Source of the DNA: Cephalopachus bancanus | Taxonomy: Eukaryota; Chordata; Mammalia; Primates; Tarsiidae | NCBI GenBank assembly: GCA_027257055.1 | Contig: JAPVLO010000122.1 | Location: 2,232,001-2,296,000, forward strand | DNA: 64,000 bases | Direction: 5' to 3' | Shown here: piece by piece, positions 11,763-23,486 of the stretch | Layout: each line of letters begins with the position of its first letter | How positions within the stretch are numbered: the first letter of the stretch is position 1 | Made by a program: the position numbers and the translations under genes | Notes under the pieces: generated by a model | The model's database searches: none | Told to the model about the DNA's origin: nothing | What the model saw: only the letters and a program-made list of their open reading frames with translations

Positions 11763-12244
11763 CAATCAAATACTAATTTTAGGGGACACACAAGCAGTTG
11801 TATTTTGGCATGGATCTTCTTATTCTTTTGGGTCTTAGCATCAAGGTTTTATATGATCTATTTACCTTGTATATATGTATTTAATTGGTTTTCCTCTCTT
11901 TAAATATAACTCAATACAGTGTCACAACAATTTGTGATTTGAAACAATGCACTTAGTGAAGTGGTCTGGTTGAGATAGCGAGTGTTCTGGATAACTTGTC
12001 TTTTAAATTAACTGATGGTTTGCCAATCAATGACTTAAACCTGTCTAAGGAAAAAAAATCCATAAATAAGATGTAGAGACATTGACCATTGGATCTTTCC
12101 TAAGGTTTTTGGGCCTTGTTTCACTGTCACCAGTGCTGACCAGGCCACACATTTGAATGACTTCCTCTATACACTACCCTCCTCAAACACCATCAGAGGC
12201 TCCAGAGTCTGACAGGAGGTTAGAAAATTAAAGTATATTTAATT

Positions 12245-12499
12245 TTTGTTTGTTTGTTTGTTTTGAGTTGGAGTCTTACTCTGTCGCCCAGACTGGAGTG
12301 CAGTGGCTGCTCCTGGCCACTGCAGCCTCGACCAGATGGGCTCCGGTGATCCTTCCGCCTCAACCTTCCAAGTAACTGGAACTACAGGCGCGCGCTATCA
12401 TGCCCAGTTGATTTTTTGATTTATTGTAGAGATGTGGTCTCGCCAAGTTGCCCAGGCGGGTCTCGAACCCGTGGGCTCAGGCAATCCACTCACCTCAAT
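12245..12499 (-). mobile_element. 5'-truncated Alu, antisense
   Basis: The element stops at CACTCACCTCA, lacking about 45 bp of the Alu 5' end. TATATTTAATT occurs on both sides, so it looks like a truncated insertion and not a later deletion. The tail is TTTG repeats. Confidence 0.9.
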
Positions 12500-12510
12500 T
12501 ATATTTAATT

Positions 12511-15500
12511 GTTAAGCAAAGTATCTTTCCAACTTTGGGCAAATCTCCATGTCCTCCTAATTTCTTTACTCCCTACCCACATCCCATCACATCTAACAAA
12601 TATGCAAAATAAAAATGCACTGATTTGAATTGAGCTGAGAAACTCCTCTACCTGAATACCTTCACTGGTGTGTTAGCTCATCCCAAAGGAGTCATTGAGT
12701 CTTTCTTAAAATTAATCCACTAAGGCAACCTGGACCACTTTAGAATCAAGCAGTATAGTCTAAGATGGTCTCACAGTTTAGAGTAGCTTTGTTTAGCAGG
12801 TAGTGGTTTCCTACTTCTGGAATCTGTAACTTACAAAATACTACCTTCTCTTGGCTTTTCTTCTACCTACTTTTCCCCTTTATCTTTTTATAATCACCTT
12901 CTTTCACCTGTTCTTTGAATGCTGGTGTTCTCCTGGGTTCCAAAGAGCTCTCTTCTTCTCTCTTTTTATGTATATTAAACCCAAAGCATTTTTATCAATA
13001 TCCATCTTCAACTCTTATTTATCCATATGCATGTGACTCCCTAACCTTCATTTCCAGCTCAAATACTCTCTTGAATTCCAGATCCATATATGCACCTTCC
13101 TACTGTATATCCCCATCAGTTAGTGACAGACTTACGAATGGGACCCAGTGATAGCTGATGTGATGACTTCTATGGCTCCTAAGTCCAGAAGCTTACAGCT
13201 GGGACCTTCTGACTCCCCACTGCTTCTGTATTCCTTTTTCAGTGTTTGAGGTTTAATTTGACTTCAAAGCTAGGGAAATGAAAGGACTATGGGATTCATA
13301 GCTCTGTGGCTCTCCATCAGTAAAGGTGTTTACTGCAGGTCCAGTCTATCTTACTTCTAGTAAGAGACTTTTTTTAGGTCATGTGTCTCCATGTTCCTAC
13401 CTGCCATCCCAGTTCCAGGAACACATCCCCCACCTCTTGTGTCCATTCCTGGCATTCTCTCACTACTACCTCCTTTCTTCTCTAATCTGTTAGTTCTCTG
13501 AGCCTGGGCTGAATCTTGGCAGGGTCAGTCCCTGTGGTTAGGTTCTTACTTCCTGCTACAATTTTCTCAGAAAGACCATCTGGTGAAATCTGATGCTGGA
13601 TTCATGCTTGCTGCAACCTGGCCACTTAGGACCATAGATGTCTTCCTGGTGTCTCCGAAAATATTTAGGAGAAATCAACAAAGTTATATGTGGGGGATAT
13701 GAAATCTGAAATAGGATGATTTTTCAGGATTGTGGCTTGGATGATGGAAAAAGTGATGGCTTTACTCAGTCAGATCGGGAATGGGGAAGGAGCAGGCTTG
13801 CTGAGAAAGATGGCAGTTCAGTTTTAGACAAGTTGAATTCGAGGTGCCTGTAGGAAATATCTGGTAGAGAGTTGGATGTGTGGTTTGGAAGTTCAGGAGA
13901 CAGTGTTACATTTGTATAAATATTTCTGTGTTCATAAATATGTGTGTATACACACATATATTCAGACATACCCACAGACAACATTTTAAAAGCTAAAAAT
14001 CTGCTAGTGATCAAGAATTCTATATTTATATATAGCTGGAAAGATCACTGAGCAAACCACAGTTCTTTTCCCATTATGCAAATCTGTGCATGTTGTTAAT
14101 CAACAGGTTCTGCATAATTAGAAGCTCACTTTAATGTTAATGTAGAAAGTCTTAACCATTCTGAAATTTGCCTAAAGTTAGTAAGGTCAAATGTTGAATA
14201 AATATTTATTCAAAGAGGAATATTACATGTCAGTGCTTCTAATCTGAAAATTAATCAGTCTGGGTCTAATTTGGGCTTTACATAGGATTTGTGGTTGTTT
14301 AGCTATATTTTTACCTGCCAATTAATTATTGTTTTAAACTCCCACATTCAAAAGACAATATATTGAACAGTCAAGAGGAATACAAGATTTTATTCTGCCA
14401 CAAGCAACTAGAAAAAACACAAGATTTTATTCTACCACAAGCAACTAAATCAATACAAGAAACTCTTGGGGGAAAGAGTATCCCCCTACCATATATGTGG
14501 GGTATATGCTCCTTTAATGGAGCACTCATAATTCCCATTACAGTTAATGGGAGTTGCGTGTGTGTATATCAAGAGGAGTACAGGCTTACTGTCTCTATCA
14601 GAAAATGATTCCTTTTGTGTTGATCTCTCAGCTGTGTTTTCATTCTACCTTTTAAAACCATTACACCTAACAGAGTTTTGAGTGCATTATAGGTAACTTT
14701 AAGAAGCCATCATTATCTCCTCTCTCTTAACCACATAATAGGGGGTAGAAAAGTGAGAGTACAGTATATACACCACGCTGAGTAGAAGGAACTTACCTTG
14801 AATTTTTGAGCCCCTCAGCCTATTTTCTGTAATGCTCAGTGGCGAATCACTCTTAAGTGCTCCATCATTCACTAGGATATGTGCTTCATGCCAAAGGTTA
14901 CCAGATTACAAAAGTATTCTCAGCTCTGAAGGGACTCATAATTTACCATCACCTTATTTTGACACTAAGAGAGAAAATATGTGCATCAAGACAAGTAGAG
15001 AAAATAATGAAAAAAAAAAACCTATATTAAGTTAACAATGCAGCAAACACTCCAAAGGGAAAAATACAGACTAGAACAATAATAAGGATAATAGAAAAGT
15101 AATGCTGTTAAATTATGAGAGACTTGTTGGTCAGCTCATGAACACTCCCTGAGTGAAGATAGTTTCTTAAAGAGCTTCCCTTAGACATGAGAGGAAATGG
15201 GAAAGTTTAGATAGTTTCCAAAGTTGGGAGAAAATATTTTCTTGTGCCAATGTTTCTAAAGGAGTCAAATACATTTCCTCAAGGTGAAGTAGAAGTGCTT
15301 AGAAAATATTAAAAATACAAGTGACTCAGAAAAAGCTGTTAACATGCAAAAGACAACAATCTCAAGGTCCCAGAGTCAGGGTGGTAGAATCCTCATAAAC
15401 TTGGATAATCAAAATGAAATTTTAGAGGAACTCTGTTTAATGTGTGGAAAAATAATAGAATTCCAATATTTATGAAAAAGTCCTGGGAAATATATTCTTT

Positions 15501-16115
15501 GCATGATAAGAAGGTCACAGGAATGTATATCTTAAATTTTATACATTTTATTTTAGGGAAGTTATAACCAATCAAGTGACATTTATAGAAGAATACTAAA
15601 AATATAATTATTAGAAAGCCTCATGCATTGCTATGGGGCTACTTTCCTTTTCACAGCAACATAATTTCATTATAAATTTTGTATGTTGAGGGTGCATATT
15701 GCAGGGCTGTCAACAAACAGTTATAAATGTTATAACTGGCTTCTTGGGAAAGACTTACTAGAGTTTCCTGAATATTTTGAGATGTCTGAATTGCTGGGAA
15801 ACAAAACACATTATTAATTCTTTCAAATTCCTCCATCTTCTGATGTGGGTGTGTTACATCTTTTTGATTATTTGTATGTTTGTTTAAGTGCTGTGATTCA
15901 ATAACTACTTTTTTCTTAACTTCTCTTACCTTAGACTCCAAGGCATCTCTTTTTTCTAAAGACATCATTATTATTTATTACCTTATAAAAATAGTACACA
16001 AATGTATATGTTTCTTCCTTTTTACACAAAAGGAATCATCCCACTCAAATTGTTCTATACCTTATTTTTTATATTATTAACATCGGGGGTCATTTACCAT
16101 AAGCACATAGAGAAC
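12511..16115. other. Alu-free intergenic block
   Basis: 3.6 kb without Alu. The only structures I see are a 37-bp tandem duplication (14382-14447) and a short ATGT/CACA-rich stretch near 13940. No coding region is convincing. Confidence 0.5.
14382..14447. repeat. 37-bp tandem duplication
   Basis: The 29-base unit ACAAGATTTTATTCTGCCAC...AACTA occurs at 14382-14410 and 14419-14447, with one G/A difference, joined by GAAAAAAC. Confidence 0.85.
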
Positions 16116-16130
16116 TATCATGCTAATTTT

Positions 16131-16425
16131 TTTTTTTTTTTTTTTGAGTTGGAGTCTCACTCTGTCACCCAGACTGGAGTGCAGTGGCCGCTCCCGGCCA
16201 CCGCGGCCTCGACCTGCTGGGCTCCGGTGATCCTTCCGCCTCAGCCTTCCGAGTAGCTGGAACTACAGGTGCGCGCTACCATGCCTGGCTCATTTTTTGA
16301 TTTATTGTAGAGATGAGGTCTCACCAAGTTGCCCAGGAGGGTCTCAAACCCGCGGGCTCAGGCAATCCACTCACCTCAGCCTCCCAAAGGCATGGGATTA
16401 CAGGCTGAGCCACCGAGCCCAGCAT
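16131..16425 (-). mobile_element. Alu, full-length, antisense
   Basis: Target duplication TATCATGCTAATTTT at 16116-16130 and 16426-16440. Long CCAAGTTGCCC form. Confidence 0.97.
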
Positions 16426-16848
16426 TATCATGCTAATTTTAATGGCTACATAGCAATACATTCTATGACTGTACATTAATTTACTTAACTCAGCTTTAGG
16501 ATTTAAAAAAACAGATATGCACTCCATCTTGCCAATGCTTCTTTAGTCACATGAGATAAATTTCAGGACACTAAGAGACAAAGACTAGACAAGGGATTTC
16601 ACATATTCATTATTCCCCATTAAGGGGGTGAAAATTCCAAACAATATCTAGATATATTCCCCACCACTTTCAGCTTCTTCCCTGAAAGTTTTTAGTCCTT
16701 GCAGTTGGCTTAATATCCTGAGTGATTAGAGGTAAACAATGGCAGAAGGGTCACCCCTGGTCTTAGAGAGCCCAGATTACACAGAAAAACATAGGCTACC
16801 CTTCAAATGAAAGGATGGACATTTTGGCAGTTAAAAAAATAATAGTAG

Positions 16849-16852
<4 letters not shown>

Positions 16853-16880
<28 letters not shown>

Positions 16881-17156
16881 AGTTGGAGTCTCACTCTGGC
16901 CCAGACTGGAGTGCAGTGGCACGCTCCCGGCCACCGCAGCCTCGACCTGCTGGGCTCCGGTGATCCTTCCACCTCAGCCTTCCAAGTAGCTGGAACTACA
17001 GGCACGCACTACCACACCCAGCTAATTTTTTGATTTATTGTAGAGATGAGGTCTCACCATGTTGCCCAGGCGGGTCTCAAACCCGCGGGCTCAGGCAATC
17101 CACTCACCTCAGCCTCCCAAAGTGCTGGGATTACAGACTGAGCCACCGAGCCCGGC
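16853..17156 (-). mobile_element. Alu, full-length, antisense
   Basis: The tail is TTTTCTTTTC then T19. AAAAAATAATAG flanks both sides. It has a small deletion (CTCTGGCCCAG) shared with the Alu at 47818. Confidence 0.95.
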
Positions 17157-18215
17157 TAAAAAATAATAGTTTCAAAACTGAAAGCTCTTCTCCTAAGATT
17201 AGAAACAAGGCGAGGATACTCTCTTTCGCCACGTCTATCCAACACTGTCCTGGAAATTCAAGGCTAGAAAAAGAAATACGCCAAAATTGGAAAGGAAGAA
17301 GTAAAACTATATTCAAAGGTAACATGAATGTATGTATAGACAATCTTAAAGAATCCACGAAAAAAGCTTGTTCAAGCTAATATGTCAATCTAGTAAAGTT
17401 GTAGGTACAAGATCAACTATACAGCACTTAGTTTTACATTTACACACTAGCAGTGAATGGTCCAAAAGGAAATTTTTAAAAAAAATTCCATTTGCAATAA
17501 CATCTAAAGAACAAAATACTTAGGTATAATTTTAACCAAAGAAGGCAAAACTTTTACACTGAAAACCAAGAATATTACTGAAATTAAAAAGGCCTCTAGC
17601 CAGGCTCGGTGGCTCAGTCTGTAATCCCGCACCTTTGGGAGGCTGAGGTGAGTGGATTGCCTGAGCCTGTGGGTTCGAGACCCGCCTGGGCAGGTGAGAC
17701 CTCATCTCTACAATAAAATTAAAAAATTAGCTGGGCGTGGTAGCGTGCGCCTGTAATTCCGGCTACACGGAAGGCTGAGGTGGAAGGATTGCCGTAGTCC
17801 AGCAGGTTGAGGCTATGGTGGCCGGGAGCAGCCACTGCACTCCAGTCTGGGCGACAGAGTGAGACTCCAACTCAAAAAAAAAATTAAAAAATTAAATAAA
17901 TAAAAAATAAAATAAAAAGGCCTCAATAAATGGAAAGACATTCCATGTTCATGGATTAAAGATCCATGGATTGTCAAGATAGTAATACTCCTCAAAGTGA
18001 TCTGCAGATTCAATACAATCCCTACCAAAATCTCAATGACCATTTTTGCAGAAATAGAAAAATCTATCCCAAAATTCATACGGAATATCAAGAAACCCCA
18101 AACAACCAAAATAATCGTGAAAAAAAAATCAAATGTATAAGTCTCACACTTCCTGATTTAAAAATGTATTGCAAAGCCATGAAAATGAAAACATCTCTAT
18201 CACTTCAAAAAACTC
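17157..18215 (+). repeat. L1 ORF2 3' fragment (sense), interrupted by an Alu
   Basis: Translation of 17180-17310 gives [20 protein letters not shown], and 17990-18110 gives [18 protein letters not shown], both resembling the C-terminal half of L1 ORF2 with stops and frame breaks. An Alu occupies 17598-17914. It is an old, dead copy. Confidence 0.75.
17598..17914 (+). mobile_element. Alu, full-length, inside the L1 fragment
   Basis: Starts GCCAGGCTCGGTGGCTCAGT and has a degenerate TAAA-rich tail. AAAAAGGCCTC flanks both sides. It has GGGCAGGTGAGACC, a variant of the deleted form. Confidence 0.93.
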
Positions 18216-19110
18216 CCTCTTACCTGTTGGCAGTCAGTCCCTCTCTACATCTCAGTCCTAGGCAACCACTGATTTCCTTTTTTTTTTTTTTTTTTTTGAG
18301 TTGGAGTCTCACTCTGTCGCCCAGATTGGAGTGCAGTGGCTGCTCTCGGCCACCGCAGCCTCGACTGCTGGGCTCCGGCGATCCTTCCGCCTCAGCCTTC
18401 CGAGTAGCCGGAATTACAGGCGCAGGCTACCACGCCCGGCTAATTTTTTTGATTTATTGTAGAATGAGGTCTCGCCTGCCCAGGCGGGTCTCGAACCCGC
18501 GGGCTCAGGCAATCCACTCACCTCAGCCTCCCAAAGGCGCGGGATTACAGGCTGAGCCACCGAGCCCGCTTCACTGATTTCCTTTTTGTCAGTGTCTAAG
18601 ATTTCATATTAATGCAACCATACAGGGTGTAGTCATTTATGCCTGGCTTCTTTCACTTAGCATAATGTTTTCAAAGTTCATCTGTATCACTGTATATATG
18701 AGAAGCTCATTCCTCTCTGTTACTAGTGGTATTCCACTGTATAGATAAGTTAAAATTTTATCCATTCACTAGCTGAGGACATTTGGATTATTTCCAGTGT
18801 TTTTGTTTTGACAGCTTCATTCTGCCATGTTGAGATCTGGATTTCTTTTCATTTATCCCATTTGCAAACTAATTGGAATTCTTGAATCTGTGGATTGGTG
18901 ATTTTCACAAGTTGTGGAAAATTGTCTTTTCAGATATTGCTCCTGCTCTTCCCTGCCCTCCTAGAACTTCATTGGATATTGGTTAAACCTTCTTCTTCTA
19001 TCCTCCATGTCTCTAAATCGTTCTTACATATTATATTTTTGTCTCTCTATTCTCCATGATGGATAATTTCTTTAGTGTGATCTTCCAATACACACATTTT
19101 CTCTTCCAGA
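18216..19110 (-). repeat. L1M 3' region fragment, antisense
   Basis: GGCTTCTTTCACTTAGCATAATG, TCCATTCACTAGCTGAGGACATT and GAATTCTTGAATCTGTGGATTGG resemble the widespread antisense L1M 3' sequence. It is interrupted by the Alu at 18282-18571 and lies next to a + strand L1 piece. Confidence 0.7.
18282..18571 (-). mobile_element. Alu, full-length, near young subfamily, antisense
   Basis: Target duplication CACTGATTTCCTTTT at 18267-18281 and 18572-18586. CTCGCCTGCCCAGG is one base longer than the typical deleted form. It retains GGGTCTCGAACCCGCGGG. Confidence 0.96.
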
Positions 19111-19700
19111 CTGTCCCTGATAGTTCTAGGACCCTGGTAAGAGTGCAGATGGAAGGCCACATACCATATAGATATATTTAAAAACAAATTAAGCTAACAA
19201 GAAATTAAATAAAATATTCTCTCCTTCTGCCTTGACAAAGGCCAGGTTTGAGTTGTAAAACTTTGGATACCTAGAGCTCTGCTCTGTAGCACAGTGGCAC
19301 AGCAAGAGCTGATTTCTAACTGCCAACTCCAAACCCATTTCTTTTCTTTCTCAGCTCCATACAACCTGCAAGGTACATTGAGTGCACACATGTAGATACT
19401 CAACTTACAAATCTAAATTCCATCCACAGCTCCCATATGAGCCAATTCTTAGCCACCCCCTGAAGGTGCAGTCTACCCTCAGGAGAATGGATCTAAAGAA
19501 GAGGTCTGCAAAATAAATTGGAAGGTTTAGGACCGTTTGAGCTGTGAGTTTCAGGGTCCCTGGTACCAGGAGTGTGGTCTAGAAGGAGGGTTACTGACTC
19601 CATGTGATTGGTCATATCCTTAGCCATGCAAACTCATTGTGCTAGGATGAGGGCCAGATCAGACTACAAAGTGTGGGGTGAAGACTGGGACCCCTCTTGC
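19111..19700. other. Intergenic, nothing recognised
   Basis: No gene or clear repeat recognised between two antisense L1-like pieces. Confidence 0.4.
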
Positions 19701-20108
19701 CTGCTTCTAAGGGGCTACTGCTTTCTTTAGCTATATTAAACCTATCTGTTGTGTTTTTAATTTCAGTTATGTTGTTATTAATTTCTAGAAGTTCTAGTTG
19801 GTTCTTTTTAGAATTTGTTGTTTTATTCATCCTTTTAGTTTTTCAACATGCTAATCATGTTTATTTATATTCTGGGTCTGATAATTCCAAAACTTAAGTC
19901 TTTGTGGGCCTTATTCTGCTATGAGGTTGGTTGGTTGGCTCTTGGATTTGATGCCTTCTTTCCTCATGTGTTCTATGATCTTTGAGCTTATATTTCTTGA
20001 AATTTACCTATGCAGAATTCTTCAAATTCTCCAGAAAAGAATACATGTTGATTTCTTCCATGCGCTCAAGGGCATCGCGAGTCTGCAACAACTTTAAACC
20101 AAATTTTT
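19701..20108 (-). repeat. L1M-like fragment, antisense
   Basis: TTTCTAGAAGTTCTAGTTGGTTC and TTCTGGGTCTGATAATTCC resemble old antisense L1M sequence. Boundaries are uncertain. Confidence 0.5.
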
Positions 20109-20120
20109 GGTCTGCATTTT

Positions 20121-20412
20121 TTTTTTTTTTTTTTGAGTTGGAGTCTCACTCTGTCACCGACTGGAGTGCAGTGGCTGCTCCCGGCCACCGCAGCCTCAAC
20201 CTGTTGGGCTCCGGCGATCCTTCCACCTCTGCCTTCCAAGTAGCCGGAATTACAGGCATGCGCTACCATGCCCGACTGATTTTTTTGATTTATTGTAGAG
20301 ATGAGGTCTCACCAAGTTGCCCAGGTGGGTCTCAAACCCGCAGGCTCAGGCAATCCACTCACCTCGGCCTCCCAAAGTGCTGGGAGTACAGGCTGAGCCA
20401 CCGAGCCCGGCC
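20121..20412 (-). mobile_element. Alu, first of two at one target site, antisense
   Basis: Flanked by GGTCTGCATTTT at 20109-20120 and 20413-20424. It has the long CCAAGTTGCCC form, so it is a different subtype from its neighbour. Confidence 0.97.
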
Positions 20413-20424
20413 GGTCTGCATTTT

Positions 20425-20704
20425 TTTTTTTGAATTGGAGTCTCACTCTGTTGCCCAGACTGAGTGCAGTGGCCGCTCCCGGCCACCGCAGCCTCGACCT
20501 GCTGGGCTCCGGCGATCCTTCCGCCTCAGCCTTCCAAGTAGCCGGAATTACAGGCATGCGCTACCATGCCCGGCTGATTTTTTGATTTATTGTAGAGATG
20601 AGGTCTCGCTGCCCAGGCGGGTCTCGAACCCACGGGCTCAGGCAATCCACTCACCTCGGCCTCCTAAAGTGCTGGGATTACAGGCTGAGCCACCGAGCCC
20701 GGCC
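20425..20704 (-). mobile_element. Young Alu, second of two at one target site, antisense
   Basis: Flanked by GGTCTGCATTTT at 20413-20424 and 20705-20716. It has the 5-nt deleted CTCGCTGCCCAGG form. Confidence 0.97.
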
Positions 20705-20716
20705 GGTCTGCATTTT

Positions 20717-21600
20717 TATAACCCGTCCAGGTATTGAAAGTAAGCCTGTATATTCATGTTAGTGCCCACTTGTGATTGCAAATTCTCAGGAGGAGATTTG
20801 CCTCATTTCCATCCCACTCAGTGCCAAGGTTGTTGGATGATTTTCCAGAAGAAGGAGAAATACTGGTAGATTTCTTACATGAAGGATATATTGAGAGGCT
20901 TCCTTTTAGAATCCAGTTTAGTGTAGGTCTTAAGATTTGTCTCTTGTGCTCTGATCCTATAAGACTGTGAAAGTTTACCAGGTGAGGTAAATACCTTCCA
21001 GGTTCTACTTTCTTTTGTCCTAAGTATTCCTTGTTTTCTTGACAGTCCATTGAAGCAAGAAGAACGGTATTTTATCCAGCACATTTGGTGGTTTTCAGTG
21101 GGAAGTTCAGTTGAGGTACTGTGTCTGCTTTATTGCTGCAAAAGTCTTACACAATCTTAACATTTCTCCAGACCATCTACTTTTCTTAATTCCTACTGAT
21201 ACTGCATTAGTCCCTGCACCTATAATTGTTTGCTCCACCCAAAAAAGTGTTCCAACTGCATTCCCTGCTTCTGGTCTCTACCCTGCTTCTTATCTCCATT
21301 TTTCATCCCTCCAAGCAAGATCAGTAGAGTCTCTGCAAGATACAGAATTCACAAGATAGTGCATATGAAAATACTTTAATGAAAGGATCAGTTTACAGAG
21401 GGATAGGGAACAAAGAAGAGATGATGAGGCACTCAGAGGAGATGTTAAAGAGACAAAGAAAAAAGATAAAGTTACAAGAGCTCAATGAAAACTAGAGCCA
21501 TGAAAGAAGAGTCACCTGGCAGGAGCTATAGTTATCAAAGGATGAAGCTGTAAATGTGACATCAAAAGAGGGAAGGAGTGAGGAAGAAATGCAACGACTT
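20717..21600. other. Intergenic, old repeat-like sequence
   Basis: 20717-21080 may continue the antisense L1M fragment. The rest holds nothing I recognise. Confidence 0.4.
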
Positions 21601-21857
21601 AATTTTTTTTTTTTTTTTTTTGAGTAGGAGTCCTACTCTGCCACCCAGGCTGGATGACAGTGAAATGTTCATGGCCACCTCAACCTTGACCTTCTGGGCT
21701 CGGGCAATCCTTCTGCCCCAGCCTTCCAAGTAGCCGGTGCTACAGGCATGTGCCACCATGCCCAGCTATTTAAAAAAATTTATTGTAGAGATGAGCTCTC
21801 ACCATTTTGTCCAGGCTGGTCTCGAACTCATCGGCTCAGGCAATCCTCTCGCCTCTT
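21601..21857 (-). mobile_element. Older Alu, truncated, antisense
   Basis: Diverged (GAGTAGGAGTCCTACTCTGC) and ends at ATCCTCTCGCCTC, lacking the 5' 40 bp. Confidence 0.88.
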
Positions 21858-21869
21858 GTCCTAGTCTAT

Positions 21870-22372
21870 GACCATTGTGAATCATTTCCAGATTCTCCGG
21901 TATTCTGTGCTCTCACATTTCTGTACTTTTGCCATATTCTTTCCTTTTCCCAAGGCAACTTTCTACATCTTCTTTACTTGGCTAACTTCTGCTCAACCTT
22001 TCAGAATTAAAGACTTAGCTCTGGAATCACCTCCTTCTGAAAGTTTCCTGGAAAGCTTTTCCAGGTGTTTCTATCACTTCCTTACCTAATCACATTGTAA
22101 TACAGATGCTCCTTGACTTTTATTCTGTTAAACCCATTGTAATTAAAACAATCATATGTCGAAAATACAGTTAATACTCCAATATATCCTCTGAAAAAAA
22201 TAAGTCAATCCATCATTAGTCAAGGACTATCTGTACTTAGCTGAGCGGAGTATATCTCTCTCCCTTGAGAAGAAAGAAAAGCATTTTAGCTCTTCTACAT
22301 TGTACACAATACCCAGCACCATTCCTGACACATGATAGACAATCAACGACAATTTTTCAAGTGAATAAATGA
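21870..22372 (+). repeat. L2 LINE 3' end, split by a DNA transposon
   Basis: CTTTACTTGGCTAACTTCTGCTC and the terminal CCAGCACCATTCCTGACAC...GTGAATAAATGAAC follow the L2 3' layout. The copy is interrupted at 22101-22235. Confidence 0.7.
22101..22235. mobile_element. Small Tigger/pogo-like DNA transposon (MITE)
   Basis: 135 bp with terminal inverted repeats. The left end reads TACAGATGCTCCTTGACT and the right end, reverse-complemented, reads TACAGATAGTCCTTGACT (16 of 18 match). The ends begin and finish with TA, the pogo-type target. Non-autonomous. Confidence 0.75.
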
Positions 22373-23229
22373 ACACTAAATACTAGACAAGAAGCAAGAA
22401 AACAAATAGTATAATTATAAAGTTCTTTGAAATTTTAGTTTATGGGAAAAAGTCTTGAAATTTGAGTGACTTTCTTTCTCAAATTTATTTCTGGGATATT
22501 TATTTTATATACTGTAGAGGAAGAAAAGAAAGAGACCACAAGCCCAAGGACTTATAATTTGATTCTAAAGATTAATCCTAGACTTGAGCAATGTCTAGGA
22601 TTCTAGAATAGTCAGATTTCCAGAACATAATAAAGATATTGCTTTGGTGTTAGCTTTCACTTTTGCCAAGCAATGCTTTTAAAATTATTTAATTACACTT
22701 AAAAAAAATGTGTATCAACCTATACTTTTCTAGTAAATTCATATTCCAGTAACGTTTGCTTTCTTCATATATTAAAAATCTAAAAGCTGTGGAAAGCATT
22801 CTACTTAGTTTAAGATTCCAATAGTATAAAATTATTTCTTATTATTGTTGCTATCACCCAACAAAAAACTAGATTATTATTTGCTAGACTGATTAATATA
22901 TTGTTATTTAGATTCTGTGTAAAATGCCACAAGAAGCCTTTTAAGGGCTTTTTTTTAAACCTAAAACTGACGTGTGTGTGTGTGTGTTGTGTGTGTGTGT
23001 GTGTGTGTGTATCCCAAAAGTATTCTTCACTAAATGTGCAATGTAATTCACAAGTTCACCGCTGGAAAACGGCTCTTCTTAAAATTCTGCCCGTGTTGGT
23101 TCAAATATCTGAGGATATGACACAAACTACATTGTGAGCACTGCCCAACGGACAAGAATACATTAGAGTGAAGCTTCTCATTGTAATCCTGAAGGAAGAA
23201 GGCCTTGACATGGGATTCTGGAAGGCCGG
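22373..23229. other. Upstream flank of the promoter
   Basis: AT-rich sequence with one TG microsatellite and no Alu. No gene recognised. Confidence 0.5.
22972..23010. repeat. (TG)n microsatellite
   Basis: About 39 bp of TG repeats with one TT interruption, 230 bp upstream of the first promoter motif. Confidence 0.95.
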
Positions 23230-23234
23230 GACAC

Positions 23235-23254
23235 ACTACATATCCCAGCACACC
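23235..23254 (+). promoter_or_regulatory. ZNF143/SBS-like motif 1
   Basis: The sequence ACTACATATCCCAGCACACC fits the ZNF143 (Staf) binding site pattern ACTACAnnTCCCAGnAnnC. It is the first of three such matches within 100 bp at the upstream edge of the CpG island. Confidence 0.65.
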
Positions 23255-23269
23255 TTGAGACTATCAGTG

Positions 23270-23291
23270 ACCACAATTCCCAGAATGCATT
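23270..23291 (+). promoter_or_regulatory. ZNF143/SBS-like motif 2 (best match)
   Basis: CACAATTCCCAGAATGCATTG is nearly the full SBS consensus, with a single base difference in the leading ACTACA. It is the strongest of the three sites and lies some 60-150 bp upstream of the likely start region. Confidence 0.75.
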
Positions 23292-23313
23292 GCTCGCCGC
23301 ACGCAGATTTCCC

Positions 23314-23333
23314 CTGGTGCTGGGTCTTGTAGT
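23314..23333 (-). promoter_or_regulatory. ZNF143/SBS-like motif 3 (reverse)
   Basis: Read on the minus strand this is ACTACAAGACCCAGCACCAG, which keeps the ACTACA and CCCAG halves of the ZNF143 site. It faces the other two motifs and is the weakest match. Confidence 0.5.
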
Positions 23334-23339
23334 TCTGCC

Positions 23340-23486
23340 CGGTCGTGACAGACTAGATCCGTGGTTGCACTCCCAGCCCGAGGGTATTAGGCGTAGTTTT
23401 CCAGTTTTTGGCAAAGCGGAAACATTTCAGGCCCCTGGGCCGGCTGGGTTGTTTGTTCTATCTTTCGGCTTCTTGCTTGACAACGG
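23340..23486 (+). other. DYNC1I2: DYNC1I2 non-coding exon 1, shorter candidate
   Basis: A near-ideal donor, CAACGG|GTAAGT, begins at 23487 inside the CpG island. The acceptor of the start-codon exon lies at 27451-27452, and only 9 nt of that exon precede the ATG, so at least one upstream non-coding exon is required. The 5' end is an estimate. I prefer this donor over the one at 23731 because of its stronger consensus. Both may be used as alternative first-exon ends. Confidence 0.6.

Noticed and set aside
17966..18577. 203-codon open frame
   Set aside because: A chimera of decayed L1 ORF2 sequence and an antisense Alu; no intact domain.
19982..20737. 251-codon open frame
   Set aside because: Almost wholly two antisense Alu copies, with the recurring [19 protein letters not shown] type of Alu translation.
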